A DNA stretch of 30,327 nucleotides from NCBI GenBank assembly GCA_019649035.1, contig BMAT01004065.1:196197-226523 (forward strand), in the 5' to 3' direction. Shown piece after piece: positions 1-12,600 of the stretch (position 1 is its first letter; each line of letters starts with the position of its first letter). The notes under the pieces were generated by a model. It ran no database searches. It was not told where the DNA came from and saw nothing but the letters and a program-made list of their open reading frames with translations. Made by a program: the position numbers and the translations under genes. This DNA is from Elysia marginata. Taxonomy: Eukaryota > Mollusca > Gastropoda > Plakobranchidae.

Positions 1-486
1 AAATTTGACAAAAACTTTTCTTTGCAAGTTCTTTTGTCTTATTGAAAATGTGGCTGAAGGTTTTGTACATATAATTTCTCCATTTTTTTTTCTTCTAATA
101 ACCATATGCATCTACAACATTTCAAAGCAAGAAATTAGAATGTTGAAAGTCACTCTATATTTAAGGAACAAGGTCAAACCATATTTTATTATATCTTATC
201 TCACAGGATTGAACTGCTAAGATTTTAATGTGTATTTGCAATGGTCAAAAAACTGATGTATGTGATTTTTTTTTTTTTTGCATGACCAATAAGATTCGGA
301 CAAGTCCTTCTAGTTCTAGCTCAATTACTTCTACATGTATCTCAATTAGTCATAGTATAATCTTTTTCTGGTTTTCAATACTTTGTCAAATTTGTTTAAA
401 ATCTTTACTCCCTCCTTGTTCACAGAAGGAGTGTAAATCCAGAGAATTGAGGTTCATATTGATGTTCATAAAATATTTGTTTACAG
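1..486 (+). other. Intron end upstream of exon A
   Basis: AT-rich sequence ending in the acceptor TTTACAG at 486. I see no exon in it. Short open frames here lack coiled-coil character and cross the splice site, so I treat them as chance. Confidence 0.7.
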
Positions 487-648
487 AATGCAAAGCTCCA
501 GACAGAAACAGAGAATCTTCGCTCAAACAACAGCAATCTGACAGATCAGTGCCGTCGTCTGGAAACACAAGTGTCCAACCTGCAGTCTCAAAATGCCTCT
601 ATGCATGGCCATTATTCAAGCCTGAAGGAGCAGGATGCCAAATTGCAG
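487..648 (+). CDS. CCDC88: CCDC88 exon A (coiled coil)
   Basis: 54 codons, phase 0 at both ends, reading NAKLQTETENLRSNNSNL and onward to KEQDAKLQ. It is rich in Gln, Asn, Leu and Ser with leucines spaced for a coiled coil. It resembles the 'ENLRS...SQN' stretch of vertebrate Girdin/Daple that lies shortly before the HExLxxxH-type repeats. The acceptor is TTTACAG. The donor GTGGGA is the weakest in the gene. A longer open frame in another register covers the same bases but is a shadow. Preceding exons are outside the window, so the incoming phase is inferred from the reading frame only. Confidence 0.88.
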
Positions 649-3600
649 GTGGGAAGTTGTTCAAGAAACGTTTTAAACTCATAGCATATTTAGTTAGGGA
701 TTTTTTTGTTCCTTTCCTTTTTTTCTTGGACTCATTTTAGAATGACACATTTTGTCCAGCAGCTTATGTCTAGCTGTTAAAAAATCAATCCTTTTTTTAA
801 ACAATATTTTGAACAAAGTTATCTGTCACAAACACCAGAAATAATAATCGAGTAAACGAATAAAACTCCTGATGCGAGACTTGTGAGTTCTTTTAAAATC
901 TTGAAAACGTGAAAAGTCGTGTGAAGAACGTAGAAAATAAGTTTATTCAACTCAAAATAAAGAAATCAACACGAAACATTATTCACATCCAGCAGCAGTC
1001 AAAAATAATAACAGTGGAATTGCCAATGTCCAGCATAAACAAATCGTAGATCTAACATTTGCTCAAAAGTGCTCACTCTCTCTTAATCCAGTATTCTATC
1101 TTCTAAGTCGTCTCTGAGTCTCTCTCCACTCTCGTCCTCCTTTATCAACCACGCGAGCTCTATTTATAAGCAAAACACACATCTCGAAACAGCACACAAA
1201 TTCCAGCTATTGCCAGAAGCTTCGACCCTTTACAAGAAAGGTGAGAAAGGCGTGGCCTAATACGGCAGCGACACCCAATCGCAGACAAGTTAAAAATAGG
1301 TCGCCAGTCATCAAACATTATGTAAATTAACCGGAAGATAGTAATCTAGATAAATCCAGAAGACTAGATCTACAAAACTAATAATAGGCGATCATTCTAG
1401 ATTTTAACGAGTTATGAAATCCGTAAGTTACTTATAACTACAAATGCTTAACACATTCCATTAAGAAAACAAGCGTAGTCCTAATCTAGGTCTACATTGT
1501 ACATAGCATGACTAAGGAACCAGACTAAAACAATGTCTAACTTCGTTACATTATCCCTGATTTTATCTTCTCTTGCCATATGACCCTTTGGGTATTTTTT
1601 ACCTCAGCACAACTGTCCCTAAGTCTCAAGGTGCTGATGTCTTGAATTTAGATCTTAAAACATATAGTCACAGGGAGATAATTGAAACAAAGTTACTACA
1701 GTGGCATCCTTTTGACGTGTACATATTGTTGTGTTCACAAAGATCATGGCCTGCTTTACATGGAGAAATAATTAAAATGCTTCAACCCTTGTTCTCTAGA
1801 ATGTGGACAATGGAAAAGCTTATTTCAGTGAATGAAAGTTGTATCTCAGGCCAGACAGTCAATTTTTTTTCAAACTATAAAAAAAATGAGATGTGGCGTT
1901 TTGCTCGTGCAGTGAGTTGTAATATAATTCTATGGTTGTGTAGTTTTATTTTTGATAGGCTTTGTTTAAACATTTGAAGATATGAATCATCTACTCTGCA
2001 CCAGGTTGAGTACGCCACCCTCCAGTCCCAGCTGAGCTCCCAGCTGTCGCAACAGGAAGGGCTGAAGACTCGGCATGCCCGCCTTGAGATGGACCATGAA
2101 AACCTGCAGCACAAGCACGAAGGACTGCAGTCTACACACTCCTCACTGGTGTCCGACCACGAGTCTCTCCAACACCTGCACGAGCAGCTCACTTCAGAGT
2201 ACGAGTCGCTTGTCTCGGAGCATGGCTCACTCAAATCCATGCACAAGTCTCTGAAGATGGAGCTTAAGGATTCTCAAGAGCAGCTGGATGCTCTCTTGAT
2301 GGTATGTGGTTGCTAAGGTTGTCAATACAACTTCCATGATAGCAGTGGATTGATGAGAAACACAAACACTATTTTGGTGTTCACATCAATAAAGATTTCA
2401 GTTTCTAAACCCAGTAAAAAAAGTAAAGTCATCTCGTATAACAATCATTTACAGTCTACTTGAATGGGGGATTATGTACTATGTGATTTAGAGGAAATAT
2501 AGAAGTTTTCATGGCAAATTGAGTCCATTAAAGTTTCCAGTACAATTAGTGATTGATGTGATTGTTTTCAAAGGTTAGTATTTGTTTTTCATCAGGTTTT
2601 GTAGATACCTCTAACTAAATTTCCCATCTACCTTGCCCTCAAAGTTACAAACAATCACAGTTGCAAATTAATAGCTTAGAATAGGTGAGATGAGACTTGC
2701 TGTTTAAGAAACTTGTAGCAAAATTAATTAGCTACAATACCAACAGAAAAACATACTTGATGTTTACAAATTTGCTACAATCAGGTAAAAATAAAATTAT
2801 ATTGTCCCTTATCAAAAACCTTCTTCCATCTTTTTTTTTTAAGGGAAAAGACGATGTAAACAAGCTTCGCTACAACCTAGAACAGGAACGAGACCAACTT
2901 AAACGGGAACTTTCAGGTCTGGGAAATTTGCAAGGAGACCACTCTAGACTGCAGGAGGACCACAGCCAGATGAAAGCTGCCTATGACAAGCTCAGTTTGG
3001 ACTACAGCCAAGTGCTACACTCCCACAAACAGGTATACACTGCCCATAGCCACCTCTTTAACTTTTCTTCACATTTACTAGCTTAGGTCTTATGACATAC
3101 GATCTTTGCTTAAATGTGAATCTCTCAGGGTTTTTTTTCTTCTTTTCTATGGGTTTCTTTTTTTTTTATGAGGCACTCCAAATATTGTTGAAATACAATT
3201 CCTAAGCCGTATTCAGTTTTTTAGGAGTCATTCATATCCCTGTAAATGCATTTGGGGTACAAAGGTCTCAGATACTACTTAGAAAAACATATTCAAAAAA
3301 AATATTACTCAGTTTAAAAATGGCATGAACGAGAAAATAATTTGAATTCCCACAATTTTCACATTGCAAGTCAATGGTATTTTTAACCATGCCTTTTTCT
3401 GAGCTTTCAGACATTAAAATTTGCTTGAAATAATCACAATTTTGTTAAAAGATATTTCAATATCTACTGATTCAAAATATGGAGAAAAAGTGAGAAGAAA
3501 AATAAAATCAATATTTTAAATAGCCGATATCCAACTCATTCTGATAGTCACAAGGCATATATATTGAAACAGGTATCTTTTTTCCTTATACACAGGTTAA

Positions 3601-6600
3601 AAATTAGTGGACAACAAAAGTTTGTCACAGCTTTGCTTCTTTTTATTGTTATGTTCAGGTGAAAACAGACTACAACAGCCTGCAACTTAAATTTACTGAG
3701 CTGCAGGGGGAACTGAATGAAGCTAGAGAGAACATGTCTGTGGCTGATGTGGAATTTCAAAAGCTAGAAAATAAGGTTGAGGTAAGTTGTTGGTATCATT
3801 TCTTGTTTTTGTTAATTTGTGCGTCAAGTGTCTGATAAGAAATTGTATGGAGATATTAGAATTATTTGTGTAAGGAATTGAAATGAAATATACATGAAAC
3901 TCTGAAGTATGCTTTAGTCTTTCATCTGTGCCCAGTTTCCAGTTCTCGTTCTAAGATGTCTCTTTCAATCCTCTAACAAACACTGTGGGCAAAATTTGTC
4001 CTAAATCTTGCAAATAAAATTGTTAATAAAAAAAACAAACTTTCTTTTTCATAGATCAAGGTGTTTCTTAGAGAGATCAAGCAAAGTGACATTCTTAATG
4101 TTAGCTATTTAGTAGATGATAATTCATTCCCTTTTTTCAGGTTTTCATTACCTGTACTATAGCTACTTTCAATGTTATTGTAACAGCTGCTATTTTAAGC
4201 AAACCTTCATTGTTGGCATGAAGAGTGCCAGTGAGTGTGAAGCGAAAGGATTTCTCAGAGGCTGTGATGGTTGCGACAGTAATTTTAGCTCTGTCCTCCC
4301 GCTCTCTCTTGACAATTACCTGTAAATTGGTTTAGGCTGTGCAACTTTTAAAGATGAAATTCACCATGTTGATTTTGTCTTCCAAACACCTTTAACTTCC
4401 TTCAACCCTTAGACTGCTGGCTTAAAATTTGTAGTGCACCAGAAATTGGACTTAAATTTGACATATATAAACAGTCTTATAGACAGTGTAGAAAATAGAA
4501 GATTGAGAGAAAATGATAAGAGGAAGACACATAAAAGTATATACTTTCTAAATCAGAAATGAATGAGGAATTGATTTAGAAGCCTAGGTCTACATTAGGT
4601 CAGATAGTGAGATCGAGACTTAGATCCTGATTCGAGATCTAGATCTAGCCACTTATTGTGAAGTGCAACTCATGTTCATAGTAGAAAAGAAAGTAAAACG
4701 CCCTGAAATCAGCTTAGAAACCAATGCACATCAACACAACTTGCCAGGAGCTCTTGCAGAAATGAAAATCATGTAATTCATAGTCTCACTAAGACGGCCA
4801 CGATCAGGGCCCATCGCAGTCAAAGGGTAAGCTTAACTCATTTCTCTGTTTCTCAAACACAGACTGTGTATCAAATTAATGAGCGTATAGAGAATGAGAA
4901 CCAGGCGCTGCTAATGCAGATCAAACAGTTGCTCAATCAGAATCACGACCTGCTGACCCAGGCGCTAAACAGCAAGGACCACTTTGCAGAGGAAGAAAAA
5001 GCTTATCTGTGAGTCAATTGAAACAGACTTAAGATTGGATAATGTAACATACATAGGTTTATTTATTTATTTTGAGCATGTCTACAAATATGCAGGATAG
5101 TAACAACAAAAAAAAGTCCAATACATATACAGATTGATAATAAAAGTAAGGACCTATAATAGTTATCTTCACTCCTGTCAGTATGTGTTTTTAAATATGT
5201 AATGATATCACTTCTAGTGATCTAAAATTAGAGCAGCAAAAAAAATTGATAATGTGCTTACATAATGAATTTCGCAAAAAAAAATAAAGGAAAGCATTAT
5301 ATCATTGGGTGATTTGACAACTATCTAAAATCCAGAATGAACTATGCATTTCTTTATAAGTCGACAGCCCTGGCTTCATTTTACATGCTCAATAATGTTT
5401 GAATACCAAATATTGAACAATTGTGGAAATTTTGTTTTCAAATTTATTATCTGATTGATGTTATTAAACAAGTTTTTATACTTAGTTGAAAAAAAACATT
5501 TTTTTTAAGGATGGCAGGACAAATTTATACATGTATTAAAAAAAACTCTTATCTTTTAAATTTTCAGAGAAAAACTTTCAGATCTAAGGAGACAGAAAGA
5601 GCGACTAGAAGAGAAGATAATGGAGCATTACAAGAACAGAATGTCCCCAAAGAAGTAAGATCTTAATAACTATTCTTTTTTCAGGAATTTTGTGCCTTGT
5701 TTTTGTTTCTTTCATTTTTTTTATTTATCTGTGAATTTTGTGAGTTTTTAAAGTGTGATACAGAAAAGTTTATGCAAAGACAACCAAAGTATTTACCGCT
5801 TTTAAAAATAAGTGAACCATCTGTGAAAAAGTTTATCTGCCTACCCCGAAACCCAGAAAAGAGGGCTCAAAGAAAAAAACAGAGAGGTTGTATTGTCTTG
5901 GGAGATTAAGTATGAGATTGTACTAACCTTATATAAGCAATTGTCATAACCTACAAGTCTTACAATTATATATGGTTCACATAAGATTTTTACAAGGGAA
6001 AAATATCATGCACTTAGTAAACTATTTGGATGGAAAGAAAAAATAAAGCAGTTCTAGTTTTTACAACTAATTTCTAAGATCATATTTCCAGTGACCATGT
6101 AGAATATAAAAGAAATGCGTTCCATGGAATTAATGATGAATTTCCCTTATGTTTTCAGGAAAGGGCTGGGAGCATTCATAGCCCGGAAAGCTCGAGGCAT
6201 CATTTCTAGGGTATGATTTTTTATGTGGTTGTGCCAATATTTTTAAATTAGGAGCAAATTAATCTACAAATTCTACGTTTTTGCACATCTTAAGGTTGAA
6301 GATGCATTTTATTTTTAAATATGAGTTTTCTTTTTTTAATAATGGGGTTCTGTAATTTTTAATTTTTTCCTATTTGCAACCGGAGTGGAAAAACTTATCA
6401 ATTTTTAATTCAAATAGTTTCATATGGCTTTAAGAGCAAATTTATAAAAGAGAGTAATAGAAATCTGTACTACTAAACATTTCAAATTATCTACACTTTG
6501 TAGTTTGTTTTATCCTAATTTTTACCTTAAATATTGGTTGTATAAATAAAAGAAGGAAACAAATGAAGTATATTAGTATCTTAACTGGTACTGCCCATTT

Positions 6601-9600
6601 CGACTGCTGTTTTCCACTTGCTTTGATACCTACGCTGGGACTGTGAGCGTGCATGTGAGATTTGAAAGGAGGATGTGCATGATGTACCTATTTGACTTTA
6701 TTTTTTTCATGTTCAAGCTCACAGGGTAAGTATGGACTGGGATGCAGTTTTACCGTTGAGAGTATAAATGGAAAAAAATCGGAATACAACCTGGAAAATT
6801 CAGGACTCAAACAGCTGAGTTTTTAGAAACAGTCTATCAATCAAAAGCTCTTTTGTTCTGTAGGGTCCAAGGAGAAGCAAAAGTCGCAACAATCTTCATG
6901 AGGGTCTGGATAACTCCTCACAAGGATCTGGGTCAACAGAACACATTGATGCAAGCAGGAGGCTAGGTAAGAAAGGCTGACCCTTTGACTCTCTTTATCT
7001 AAAGATAGACTGTATTGAAAAGATTCATGCGAACATATGAAATTCAAGAGAGGCTTGAATACAACAGTTTTCCATGCTTTACTTTTTTTCGTTTTGCTAT
7101 CCAAAAAGTAATGCAGCTTTATTTTGTAATAAAGGGTTTGCTGTCCTAACATTAAATGTTTTTTTTTTATAACTTGTCTTAGAAGTAGAGTTAAAGCTTG
7201 TGAAAACTCAGCTTTTATGTTATAATTCTTTTCAAATTTTAATCTTACAAATTAGCAATAGCATAATTTCTAACATGTTATTGTGTTCAAAATTTTAACT
7301 GGTTAATTTTTATCATGGATTTGATGTATTGAATAAAACACTGTGTTAAATTTTTTTTTGTCGTGAACAAGTGAGAGGCATTGGAATTTGATGCTAATGA
7401 ATTGTTTAAAATGGCAAAGAATTTGTGTTTTATATATGTCAATATTTGTGCAAAACTAATGAGTTTGTATCATTGACTCCATCCCACCCCTAAAAGAGAC
7501 AGAACGTCTAGATCTATTTACAAGAATTGCTCTCATGAGAAAAGCTCTTGCAAGGAGATCAAGTTAGCCTCAGATATTATTCTATACATCTATCAGAACT
7601 CACAGCATATAGTGCAAGAGCCCACAAAATAAGAAAGGGGTGATTGGGCAGCAAAACTATATTGCTTAACATAAAACATAATCACATGTTCACTAACTCC
7701 TGTGTGATAATGCACCTTATAATATTCTGCAAGTGTTAAGCCACAACATCAACATAAAACTAGTTGAGTGTAATTTTGTGATTACCTTTTAAATTATTTT
7801 ACCTCTGGATTGGAAGCCACAATATTATAGTATGTCTGCTCTTGACAGATGTTTTATCTGACTGCTACAGTGAGTAGCTTTAAATTCAAGTTCTACTGTA
7901 AACTACAAACTCAAGCTTTTCTGTCATATGTATTTACAACTCTCTCAAATGTAATGGTATCTTTCTTCCTTGGTTTTTTTTTATTATTAATCTTATTTCT
8001 TCAATATAGCTCCCCTATCTTAATATTTTCCTCAATAATGTTTGAAAAAAAATATTTTTTTTTTAAAAGAATAGTATCCAGTCCATTAAATCATCATATG
8101 CATCTCATTGCCAGATGATGTTTGCAGCTTGATGTCTTTGCAGTCTGTCCTGTTAGGTTTGAGTCCCTTTGAAGAAAAACAATTTTCAATATGGTTTCTT
8201 TCTTTTTTTTTATTTACATGTATTTGGGTGTTAAGAAATTCTTAAGGGCTCAACCCCTCAAAATTTTTCATCTTTATTGTTGCAGGTTCATTTTGTCCCT
8301 ATTTTAAAAAAAATTCAGAATTGATGTTGAAATGAAAAGTTTTTTCCCTTTTTTTTTCATTTGTGCTTTGTAAGAAATTCATATATTTGTTTTCTGTTGA
8401 AAAAAAGTTAGGGTTACATTATTTTTAATTGTATGCTCCCAAATTAGTTTGCTAAGGTATAGGAGTATTATAAGTTTGACTTCTAAGATAAAAAAGCTGT
8501 CTTATCTTGTACTGATGTTCTTTCTTTTTCATGCCGAAATTCCAGTTCAATAGCATATATAGCTTTGGTCTTCATATCAAAACTACTGTTATAAAAAGCA
8601 TAGAAAATTTCTTATGGATGCTTTATACTAAGGAGGAAAACAAACCCCAAACCATTGACATTTGCAGACAAACGTATGGACAGAAGAGCCAGCTCCATCG
8701 AGGAGTCACCAAAATTAGCAAACCAGAATAGATCTCTGGCCAAGTCTTCAACCGCTCTTCACTCTTCCCTCTCTGAAAATGAAAAACCTGTTCTCAGAGG
8801 TAGCCAGTCTGGTGTGGCTTATTTTGTGTGGCTTTGTAGCATGCCCTCCCTGCTCTTCCTCTTCTTCTTTTTCTTTTCCCCACATTTTTCTTCTTCAGTA
8901 TCATAATTTTTGCATTTTATTGATTTTTTTTAATTTCAATTTTTTTGCCTTAAAATCACAATCTTTATTGTGTACTTGTGACAAGTGTAAAAGCTCTTTT
9001 AAGCAATTTGAAATATTCCTTCTTTCCCTTTATTTTATTTTTTGCTTGATCTGTTAAAAAAATATCTGTTTTAGTTGTCTCTCTTAAAATGAAAATATAT
9101 ATCTTAATATTTGCATGAATTATCAAAGTCATATCAGAGTAACTTCAAGTAAACTTTACCTTAGTTGTCTCTGGTTACATGCATTTTCTAAGTGCAGGTA
9201 CATTTTTTCTTCTAATTTCACTTATATGCTGTGGTTTCCACATTTGGATGCAAAATTTGAATTATCTGCTTTTTTTTTTAAATACTGGCCAGCTCTGCTT
9301 GCACTGCAGTCACTTTTAAAAAAATATTTTAGTCTAGAATTTTATTTTTAAAAAAATGTGTTGCTTTTATTCTTGTCTTCAAACTTTAAAAAACAGTTTT
9401 TAAAGTTAAAAGAAAGTTAAACATTTTTTCATATTTGGTCTTCATTGTACCTTTACTTGATGTCCTTTCTTGTATTATCTATCCCCTTGTCTCCTCCTTC
9501 TCTTTGGAACCAACGTCCCTGTGATTTTCATATATGTATAATCTATTTGTTTTTAAAGATGCATTGATTTCATCTCAAATCATGCTGACTAGTTGTGTTT

Positions 9601-12600
9601 CCATTAGAATCAATGTTGTTTTTTCAGTCCAAGTAAGAAGCACCATGTGTTCAATTATGGTACCAGATTTTTTAAAAAGTTGCAAACTGATCTCAAAGTT
9701 AATCCTTGCAATTTTTTTCATTTATCAAACTTGTTTCCATCTACTAACTTTCCTGCAACCTGTACCAGATATCCAATACTGAATAGGCTTTGACACGTAC
9801 TATCATTTCGATGTATACATATGAATACATCCTTTTAACTCTTCTATTTCTAATTCAGATTTTGTAAAGCTTTGACGCAAAAGCATTTTTTTCATACATT
9901 TATATCCAAGTCATCAAAATGAAGAGCACCATCATACAAGGAACGGATAAAATTTGTTGAAAAGTGGGGGGTTGGTCGTTAAAAACAAGTCTTAAGGTTT
10001 TTTTTCTTTTGAACCAGTATGGCTCAGCTAAGAAATATCTTATTATTTAAAGATTTTTTACTGTCACTTACAAATTTAAAGATTTTTAATGCCATTTTAA
10101 AATTTTAAGATTTGTACTGTACAAAACAGGCACAAAAACAACATGAAAATATCACCTTGAATAAATTTGTCTGTTTGGAATGTGTTTACACCATGCGGAC
10201 ATTGCATAGTTATTTTGTTGAATACAAGTTATCAAGGAGTAAAGAACTTTTGAATTACTTTATTAAGTTAAGATACAGAGACAGAAAATTATATCTGCAA
10301 ACTTTTTTCTTTTTTTCTTCTCCTTTCTTTTCTTTTTTGATTGATTTTTTTACGGGGGTGCGGGGTGGGTGGAAGTTAGTTATTGCATGGACATGCACCT
10401 AATAATTGGTTTGCATTTTGAACTTTTTGGCCGAAGGATGTCATAAATCATTGCTGCATTTCTTTGAGCCTTTTGAGGATTAACAGGCCAATGATTTTTT
10501 TACCCTAGATATTAAATTAAATTTAGATAGTAACAAAAAGATTAAAATACTTATGAGGCAAATGTAAGTAAACAGCTAAAAGCACTTTGATCAAAGCAAA
10601 GACAACTTCATATTTTTTAACATAAAACATTTTAAGCTTGTTTTTCGCATATCTACTTTTTTTTTTAGTAGGCCTGAAGTTGAACTATATTTCATTACCT
10701 TTGTAGCAACTTAGTGCAAATGTATGTTATTTCTGATCTTAAATAAGTATATTTATTAAAGTTTGATTTTGCAAAACTAATTCCATTCAACCAGTGTTGA
10801 TCTTATTGGAACATTATACCAATTTCTTGTAGTTTTTATGTTTTGGGTAACATATTTTTTAAAACATACTTATCCTTTTAACTTTATATCTTGCTCTCAG
10901 GTGCGAAATCGACAGAAAACCTCCATGATGCGTTTTCAGGAGACAGCCATTTATTACCTGGTAAGTCAAATTTAGATTTAGAATTAAAGAAAATGTTTAT
11001 TAGGGCATGGAGGCAGAGATTGGAGCAGTGTTGTGGTATGTGTAAATTTTGACTATTTTGAACTTTGGGTTTTAGTTTTTCCAGGCAGCAGAATACAGAT
11101 GTGTAAAAACAAACATATCCAAAAAAGTGTATGGATTGTATTATTTCATTAATACTAGGTATAATAGTTTTCTTCACCACTCTCATGCTTTACTACTGTT
11201 TAAACTTCATATTTGTATTTTCTCAAGACATATACTTTAGAGGTTAGCAGCTCCCCCTCCCCCTCGCACAACAGAAAAAGAAATTTGGTGGTGTATGGTT
11301 CTGTTTCTTCAATAGTGGATGTAGCCTCAGTTGTTCTTGTCAAACTCATACATACAATTACCAATTTATTTAATACACAGAAAAAGTTTGGAAAATGAAG
11401 CGCAAATTCCAAAACAAATTATTGAATGAAAGGGACACACAAGGCCGCTCCTAATGTAGCCCTGTAGGACTGTGTCTGGGCTTTAGCAAGTTACTCTTTG
11501 TTCATTGGTTCAGCCACCTAATGTAGTGGGTAACTGACAGGTTTGTGTTGCTATTTTTAAATGCTGTGTGATTTATGTATGGGTTATGATCTGTCTTGGT
11601 GTATTGAGAACTTTATCTGATTTTTATCTAGAGTCTAAACCCTCTAGAGACATTCCAACTCTCTCGGTCCATATTTCATGAAGAGGAGTTCAAAACAAGG
11701 CTGCCAATGCGATTCCTGCTAGATAGGCTATGGGTCAGTGCCGAAAAGGGTGTCTGACATGTCTAGCAGGCTTTTTGGGTCAAGCTAGCCCAGGCTAGCA
11801 GTAGAGCTAGGCTGCAGGGCTACTACAGAACATATACATTTGTTTGCTCAATCGAGATATAGTACAAAAACTGCAGAGCTACATTAGGACAGACCTAAAA
11901 TATAGTTTCATGACCCTAAAAAAAAATGAACAACGAAAAGTGTTTGCAAATTTTCTGCAGAGACGTTTATTATTTTTGCCATTATTGCTGTTGATGTTGC
12001 AATCTTGCTCCTCCTCTTCAAGGTGTTGGACGTCCATATGTAGTAGGTGGGGATGACAGTCAAGGAAAACGATCCACAACCCCTGGCCTTGGTAGACGAA
12101 CCCCTGGGCGATCATCACCTGGCAGTGAGATGCTGACGCTAGACCAATTCCTCAAAGAAGCCAACAAATCCCCACGCAACGAGAATGGGGTAAAAGTTCA
12201 TCACTCTTTCAGCTTTTTTTTTGTCATTGACATGTCTTCACTGACTAGTTAACTTGATATATTTTTGCTATTAAGTGAATATGATAGAGAGTTTGTTGTC
12301 ATCAGCCTTGTGTTCTCTCATTCAAGTAAACTACAGCTGTGTGCCCTATTTGCATGTCACTTGATAATCATCCTTTTAGGGTTGCACTTGATTGCCCTCT
12401 TTTTCTGCTATTTGGGTCCCATTTTAATGCTTTAACCTAAAAATGCTGACTGTACAAAGTTAGGCAAAAATTACTTTATAAATGGTCTTATAATATTTGG
12501 AAAACAACAAAAATATTTATCTTCCCCCAATTAAAAACCATTTTGCAAAGTTGGGAAATGAAGAAAAATTATAAACCAAACCTGTTGCTTCCATCTTTTG

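Larger units (their letters stand above)
649..2004 (+). other. Intron A-B, enlarged by a solo LTR
   Basis: A 1,356-bp GT-AG intron. More than half of it is the antisense solo LTR at 824-1550. Without the LTR and one target duplication the intron would be about 624 bp, in line with most of its neighbours. The rest is AT-rich with no exon that I can support. Confidence 0.85.

Noticed and set aside
228..740. 170-codon plus-strand open frame at the start of the window
   Set aside because: It crosses exon A in the wrong register. The correct register gives a coiled coil matching CCDC88, bounded by splice sites at 486 and 649.
1875..2246. Cys/Ser-rich 123-codon minus-strand open frame
   Set aside because: It is the antisense shadow of exon B. 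Its Cys and Ser arise from the repeated His/Leu/Gln codons on the plus strand.
11632..11681. Acceptor-like TTTTATCTAG followed by ESKPSRDIPTLSVHIS and a stop, in the phase of exon J, as an alternative terminal exon
   Set aside because: The pyrimidine tract is weak, there is no AATAAA soon after it, and the peptide has no family resemblance. A 16-codon open run is easily due to chance.
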